NCBI RefSeq assembly: GCF_000969905.1
Contig: NZ_CP009520.1
Span: 434,001-498,000 of the forward strand
DNA length: 64,000 bases
DNA from: Methanosarcina vacuolata Z-761
GTDB taxonomy: Archaea > Halobacteriota > Methanosarcinia > Methanosarcinales > Methanosarcinaceae
Reading direction: 5' to 3'
Shown here: piece by piece, positions 60,248 to 64,000 of the stretch
Layout: each line of letters starts with the position of its first letter
Numbering within the stretch: position 1 is the first letter of the stretch
The notes under the pieces: generated by a model
Seen by the model: only the letters and a program-made list of their open reading frames with translations
Told to the model about the DNA's origin: nothing
Database searches by the model: none
Position numbers and translations under genes: made by a program

Positions 60248-61414
60248 TCATTTCCTTGCAAGAGGGCTTATTTCCCGGAGCCTTGCCACTATCTCACTCA
60301 TTGCTTCAATTGCTGCATCAGCATCCTCAATATGATTATAGCGCCCAAAGGTAAAACGCACTGATCCATGCGCTCTCTCATGATCTCCTCCTATACCCCT
60401 GATTACATGGCTGGCTTCAAGGGAGCGGCTAAAACAGGCTGAACCCGTGCTTACTGCAAAACCCCTCATGTCCATATGCAGAGTTACGGATTCGCCTTCT
60501 ACATAATGGAAAGTCAGGTTTGCATTCTGAGGCAGGCGTCTTTCCCGGCTGCCATTGAGTGTAACGTCCGGAATCTCGGAAAGTGCTTTATCAATTACGC
60601 GGTCTCTCATTGCTTTGAGCCTTTGGTTTTCCTCTTCAGTTACGAGCTCTATAGCTTTTGCAAAACCGACGGCTGATGGAATATTTTCTACTCCTGCCCT
60701 CAGGTTAAACTCCTGGAAACCTCCGTCCATGAGTTTGGTTATTGGGGTGTCTTTCCTGATGTAAAGCGCACCTATTCCTCTTGGGCCGTGGATAGTATGG
60801 GCGGACATTGTGATCAGGTCTACAGGCAGTTCCTTTACATTGAGAGGTAGCCGGGTAAAGCTATGAGTAGCATCCGTATGCAGGAGCACATCTTTTTCTT
60901 TGCATATTTCCGAGATAGCTTTCAAATCCTGCACTGTTCCTATTTCCTGGTTCCCCTGTTGGATTGAGACAAGAACCGTTTCCTTTGTAATAGCGTTTTT
61001 AAGCCCTTCGATATCTACAAACCCTTCAGCGTCAACATCCAGAAAAGTCGCATTAAACCCCTGTCTCTCGAGAGCTTTTGCTGTATTCAGCACAGGAAAA
61101 TCTTCTATCTTCGAGACAACAAAATGTTTTCCTTTCTTTTCTTTAAGAGCCAGAGCAACGCCTTTAAGCGCTGTGTTGCTTGACTCAGTGGACCCTGAAG
61201 TAAAGATAACCTCCTCTGAATCTGCACCGAGCTTTGAAGCTATGCTTTCGCGGGACCTTTGGAGTGCTTCTTTTGCGTCAATACCCATGGAATAGCCAAA
61301 TTCTGATGTTGCTACTGCATATATATCAAAAAAATATGGCTTCATTGCTTCAAGTACACGTTCATCCAATCGTGTGCATGCGGCATTGTCAAGGTATATT
61401 ACATTCTCAAATAT
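60248..61414 (-). CDS. IscS/NifS-like protein lacking the PLP lysine; probable ATA start
   Basis: This is an aminotransferase class V fold, like cysteine desulfurase. Most landmarks are present: TSGSTESSNTALKG, HTDATHSF and GSACFSRSLEASHVI with the mobile-loop Cys. At the cofactor site, however, the sequence is SAHTIHGPRG, where active enzymes have SxHKxxGPKG, so the Schiff-base lysine is replaced by Thr. Desulfurase activity is therefore doubtful. Archaeoglobus IscS is reported to have a similar loss and to act with IscU as a cluster-ligand partner. The first usual start (TTG 61369) removes the conserved IYLDNAACTR; ATA at 61414, five bases after GGGGGGGAG, gives 388 residues. Confidence 0.87.
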   Translation of the reverse strand: MFENVIYLDNAACTRLDERVLEAMKPYFFDIYAVATSEFGYSMGIDAKEALQRSRESIASKLGADSEEVIFTSGSTESSNTALKGVALALKEKKGKHFVVSKIEDFPVLNTAKALERQGFNATFLDVDAEGFVDIEGLKNAITKETVLVSIQQGNQEIGTVQDLKAISEICKEKDVLLHTDATHSFTRLPLNVKELPVDLITMSAHTIHGPRGIGALYIRKDTPITKLMDGGFQEFNLRAGVENIPSAVGFAKAIELVTEEENQRLKAMRDRVIDKALSEIPDVTLNGSRERRLPQNANLTFHYVEGESVTLHMDMRGFAVSTGSACFSRSLEASHVIRGIGGDHERAHGSVRFTFGRYNHIEDADAAIEAMSEIVARLREISPLARK

Positions 61415-61424
61415 TTATTCTCCC

Positions 61425-61689
61425 CCCCATTTGAAATAATCAAATTTTAGATTTTACAGTTAAATTTTAGATTTTACAGTTAAATTTCAGATTCTCCAGT
61501 AAGTTCCTGGACTTTTAATCCGATAAATTCCTGAAGCAATAATCTCCTGGATACTAATAGTTGAATATCAAGCATCTAAATCAGGTAAGCATCTAAATCA
61601 GGTAAGTATCTAAATCAGGTCAAATCCGGAAAATCTAAATTATTGTGACATTTTAAGCTCCAGTTCAAATTCTCAGATTTCTCCAGGCC
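61425..61689. repeat. two tandem repeats in the gap upstream of the IscS-like gene
   Basis: A 20 bp unit (TTAGATTTTACAGTTAAATT) is repeated three times at 61441-61500, and a 17 bp unit (GCATCTAAATCAGGTAA) three times at 61571-61620. No gene is present. Confidence 0.85.
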
Positions 61690-62115
61690 TTAGATAAATA
61701 GGGTTACGTTTGCATTCCGTGCTTCTTGAATATATGAGCCTACAGCTCCCCATTCATCTATCCACTCCGTTCGGAGCTCCTCTTTACTCAAGCCCATAAT
61801 TTCCATGGTCATCTCGCAGGCGATTATTTTTCCGCCAAGTTCCTTGAAATCATTCATCAGTCTTTCAAGTGAAGCAACATTGGCTTTGTTCATTCTTTGT
61901 TTAATCATCTGCCTGCCAAGCCCAAGCATATTCATCTTGGAGAGTGGCCCCTTATCAAGCTCTCCTTTCTTCAAGCGCATTAACCCCCAGAAGGTAAAGT
62001 ATATGGATGCTTCCATACCCATTGCCAGAGCTCCGTTCGCAATTATAAGTGCACTGTATACCTTATCCATATCGCCACTATGCAGTATAATGACCGTCTT
62101 TTCCCCCATTTTCAT
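61690..62115 (-). CDS. DsrE-like protein (DsrE/DsrF/DrsH family)
   Basis: The 141-residue protein has VIILHSGDMDKVYSALIIANGALAMGMEASIYFTFWGLMRLKKG, the hallmark of the DsrE2-like family that accompanies TusA. Its KIIACEMTMEIMG carries the single candidate sulfur-carrier Cys, followed by EWGAVGSYIQEARNANVTLFI. It follows the TusA-like gene by 12 bases, so they are one transcript. It presumably exchanges persulfide sulfur with TusA. Confidence 0.88.
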   Translation of the reverse strand: MKMGEKTVIILHSGDMDKVYSALIIANGALAMGMEASIYFTFWGLMRLKKGELDKGPLSKMNMLGLGRQMIKQRMNKANVASLERLMNDFKELGGKIIACEMTMEIMGLSKEELRTEWIDEWGAVGSYIQEARNANVTLFI

Positions 62116-62127
62116 TCCTCTTCCGGC

Positions 62128-62355
62128 TTATCTCTGGATTTTTATCTCCCACTCTTTTCCTCCTTCTTTATCTTCAATCTCCAGCACTTTGAGCCCCATT
62201 GCTTCACAGGCCATAGGAATTTCCTTTTTTGACGCTGGATGTGTCCCTTTCACAATAACAAGATCCCCTGGAGAGGCTTTCTTTAAGGCTTTTCTACACT
62301 CTACCAGCGGAACCGGACAAGTCTGCCCTCTAACATCGATTTCCATTTCTGCCAT
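62128..62355 (-). CDS. tusA: TusA/SirA-family sulfur carrier
   Basis: The 75-residue protein has the family motif DVRGQTCPVPLVECRKALKK with the sulfur-carrying Cys in CPxP, then GDLVIVKGTHPASKKEIPMACEAMG. It is a cytoplasmic persulfide carrier. It heads the run tusA, dsrE-like, IscS-like, IscU-like on the minus strand, although large gaps separate the later genes. Confidence 0.92.
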   Translation of the reverse strand: MAEMEIDVRGQTCPVPLVECRKALKKASPGDLVIVKGTHPASKKEIPMACEAMGLKVLEIEDKEGGKEWEIKIQR

Positions 62356-62486
62356 TATTCTTACCCCCCAAAGTAAGAGAAACGGAAGGATTTTGACAAC
62401 AGTTCTGTTTGTTGTCTTTCCCCAAATCCATTAAATTTAAAAAAATATATTATCGAAAAATATATTATCGTTTCATATTGAAAACT

Positions 62487-62552
62487 CTATCTGGGAATAC
62501 TTCTTTCTGGGAATACTTCTATCTGGGAATACTTCTGTCTGGGAATACTTCT
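62487..62552. repeat. 16 bp tandem repeat, four copies
   Basis: The unit TCTGGGAATACTTCTA lies between the HIT gene and tusA. Confidence 0.92.
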
Positions 62553-62575
62553 CTTGTTGTGAGAAGTCTTTCTTT

Positions 62576-62992
62576 TCAGAGCGCTCTCCTTATCTTTTCC
62601 GCAACTTCTTTTAAATTGGCAGTATCAGGCTCAGTCCATACTACTGATTTTATCCCTCTCCCGCCGTCTCCTTTTCTCCTGGGAATAACGTGTACATGTA
62701 CATGGGGAACCTCCTGTCCGGCGACTTTTCCATCATTGATTCCTATGTTTGAGCCTTCTGCCGAAAATGCCTTCTCAACTGCAGCCGTAATCTTCCTTGC
62801 AGCTTCAAAAAGCAAAGCGACACTTTCCGCATCCATATCCGTAAATCTGCTAAAATGTTTTTTTGGAGCTACTAGAGTATGCCCTTCGCTTGCCGGAAAA
62901 ACATCCAAAAATGCAAAAACGGCAGCGTCTTCATATACCTTCTCCGAAGGAAGTTTTCCTTCTATTATTTTACAAAAAAGGCAATCTTCCAT
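62576..62992 (-). CDS. HIT family hydrolase
   Basis: The 138-residue protein has the zinc-binding start DCLFCKIIEGKLPSEKVYED and the histidine triad HVHVHVIPRR, which provides the nucleophile for hydrolysis of AMP-phosphoramidates or dinucleotides. I chose the ATG that gives MEDCLFCKII, the usual family N-terminus; two more in-frame ATGs lie just upstream, to 63001. It is monocistronic, with a repeat at its 3' side. Confidence 0.93.
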   Translation of the reverse strand: MEDCLFCKIIEGKLPSEKVYEDAAVFAFLDVFPASEGHTLVAPKKHFSRFTDMDAESVALLFEAARKITAAVEKAFSAEGSNIGINDGKVAGQEVPHVHVHVIPRRKGDGGRGIKSVVWTEPDTANLKEVAEKIRRAL

Positions 62993-63146
62993 CATAACCA
63001 TATCCCAGTAGAGTTTTAGGGAATACGCTTATATCAGGGTTATGTTTCTTCCGCAAATTTTATATGTGTATAAAAAATTATTTAAGTACTCATTCCTTAA
63101 TTGATTGATTGATCCGAGAGTCTTAACCCTCTTAAGCTAAGCGAAA

Positions 63147-63187
63147 GGGCCCTGTTATCCCAATACGAAACTAGGGTTACAGAGCCC
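63147..63187. other. strong imperfect hairpin in the SemiSWEET leader
   Basis: GGGCCCTGTTATCC pairs with GGTTACAGAGCCC (12 of 14 positions) around a loop containing AATACGAAACT. It lies about 105 bases upstream of ATG 63292, GC-richer than its surroundings. It may be part of a structured RNA leader or small RNA. Confidence 0.5.
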
Positions 63188-63291
63188 CAACTTTGACGAA
63201 AAGGGTATGGTTCTGTTGCTATTACATCGCAACTCCCAGAAAATTTCCTATTTTCTGTGATCCTTTAACGAAACTCTGGAAGTGAAACCCA

Positions 63292-63609
63292 ATGATTGGT
63301 TATATCGCAGGTGCACTGACAACTGTAGCTTTTGCTCCACAGCTTCTAAGAGCTTTGACTACGAAGTCTACAAAAGATGTATCTCTTATGATGCTAATTT
63401 GCTCTACTTCAGGCATGCTTCTCTGGATGCTTCACGGTATCCTGGTAAATGATTCCGCCCTGATCGCTGCAAATAGTATTTCTTTCATACTTGCTTTCTT
63501 GCTGCTGGGGCTCAAGATTAAGAATGACTATTCGGGTTTTGTTCTTAATTTTTGTAGCAAGTATGGAGGATCTGGAAAGGACGTATTTTTATCTAAAAAA
63601 CGCACATGA
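63292..63609 (+). CDS. SemiSWEET-type transporter
   Basis: The 105-residue, three-helix membrane protein has the SemiSWEET/PQ-loop signature TVAFAPQLLRALTTKSTKDVSLMM and GMLLWMLHGILVNDSALIAANSISFILAFLLLGLKIK. It works as a dimer to move small sugars or related solutes. Members normally end near here, but this one continues for about 27 residues (DYSGFVLNFCSKYGG..SKKRT), and the last codons lie in the 80 bp block also found at the acr3 3' end, suggesting an altered C-terminus. The ribosome site is GGAAGTG upstream. Confidence 0.88.
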   Translation: MIGYIAGALTTVAFAPQLLRALTTKSTKDVSLMMLICSTSGMLLWMLHGILVNDSALIAANSISFILAFLLLGLKIKNDYSGFVLNFCSKYGGSGKDVFLSKKRT

Positions 63610-63668
63610 AATTCTCTAATCACAGGCACAAAGAAATGAAAGTACCTGAAAGAACTTTTATGCCAAAT
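63589..63668 (+). repeat. 80 bp block shared with the acr3 3' end
   Basis: See 29311-29390. The match covers the last codons, the TGA and about 60 bases downstream, with one single-base gap on each side and about eight substitutions. Confidence 0.85.
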
Positions 63669-63762
63669 AATAATGAATGTCCAGCTATATATTTATGAAT
63701 AATTAAACCAATTTTGTTATAATAACCACAATTTGTACTTTCTTTACTGTGGAGGTGAGATA

Positions 63763-64000
63763 ATAGCTAGAGTTTTGGGTGGAGCACTCATAGGCATGGT
63801 CTGTACTTTTGTCTTCTATTTTATTCCATTAGTAAATTCCATAGCTCCTTTTCTTGGAGGTTTTTTAGGTGGCTATTATGCAGATGGAGGTTCTAGAGGA
63901 GGACTTAAAGCCGGAGTTCTGATGACCGTTTTCATGATTATTCCGGGTTTTCTTCTTGGGGGATTTCTTGGATCGATACTCAGAGATATTCCTGTTCTTG
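63763..64000 (+). CDS. DUF5518-like small membrane protein (5' part), probable ATA start
   Basis: The frame is open to the window end: RVLGGALIGMVCTFVFYFIPLVNSIAPFLGGFLGGYYADGG, then GLKAGVLMTVFMIIPGFLLGGFLGSIL. Two or more helices with glycine-rich packing and the PFLGGFLGGYYA turn match archaeal DUF5518-type proteins of unknown role. The full ribosome site GGAGGTGA (63751-63758) is followed at once by in-frame ATA codons (63760 and 63763); there is no ATG or GTG. TTG 63775 is the first usual start but sits 16 bases from the ribosome site. Confidence 0.72.
   Translation, partial: MARVLGGALIGMVCTFVFYFIPLVNSIAPFLGGFLGGYYADGGSRGGLKAGVLMTVFMIIPGFLLGGFLGSILRDIPVL

Noticed and set aside
63147-63165. 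CCCTGTTATCCC resembles an I-SceI site or a 23S rRNA antisense piece
   Set aside because: The similarity covers only about 12 bases, flanking bases do not match rRNA, and the segment is better explained by the local hairpin.
1-64000. tRNA or rRNA genes
   Set aside because: No cloverleaf with a T-loop consensus and no rRNA core sequence was seen by eye on either strand; a tRNAscan/Infernal run would settle it.

Overview
The window is a 64 kb piece of an archaeal chromosome, almost certainly from a Methanosarcina. The evidence is a methylcobamide:coenzyme M methyltransferase, an MtrA paralogue, beta-helix surface proteins of the genus's type, 7TM histidine kinases, FilR1-type regulators, AT-rich intergenic DNA and Shine-Dalgarno (SD) sites of the GGAGGTGA type. 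No rRNA, tRNA or CRISPR array was recognised.

Layout. 0-20 kb is ordinary chromosome: the 3' end of pyrH, a surface protein with an FtsX/LolD-type ABC exporter, a large beta-helix protein, an orphan DNA-recognition-domain protein, a 7TM histidine kinase, an MtaA/MtbA-type methyltransferase, a MazG-like/cupin fusion and a YigZ protein. A minus-strand cluster at 16.5-20 kb joins a SPASM radical SAM enzyme, an EgtD-like methyltransferase and an arginine-deiminase-like enzyme; I cannot assign it to any known pathway. 20-29 kb holds surface and envelope proteins, a second radical SAM protein, acetyltransferases and a transposase remnant.

29-53 kb is an accessory arsenic/thiol/redox island. It carries Acr3, five ArsR-type regulators, two ArsP/UPF0718-type permeases, ArsM next to a soluble MtrA paralogue, a CcdA/thioredoxin-lipoprotein pair, a mini-thioredoxin, DGC and other Cys-rich proteins, and AhpD-like proteins. 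It also carries two HTH-[4Fe-4S] regulators, a QueG-like Fe-S protein and a DsrEFH-like trio. Decayed copies of arsR, arsC, ahpD and a Cys-rich gene, a broken IS1634-type element and several small inverted-repeat (MITE-like) elements show repeated gain and loss. A palindrome, TATCAA-N6-TTGATA, recurs upstream of many genes here and looks like a local regulon operator. A different palindrome, ATGAGTATA-N6-TATACTCAT, sits at arsR-acr3 and at a decayed arsR copy.

53-64 kb returns to core-like functions: a lipid/glycan operon (UPF0104, GT4, deacetylase), a broken aldo/keto reductase, a cupredoxin-like exported protein, a FilR1-type regulator, and a sulfur/Fe-S group (tusA, dsrE-like, IscS-like, IscU-like). 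The IscS-like protein lacks the pyridoxal-phosphate lysine. The window ends with a HIT protein, a SemiSWEET and a truncated membrane protein.

Two features recur across the window. Many intergenic gaps carry minisatellites of 11-41 bp units. Several genes have a good SD but no AUG/GUG/UUG at the conserved N-terminus, leaving in-frame AUA, CUG or AUC as apparent starts.
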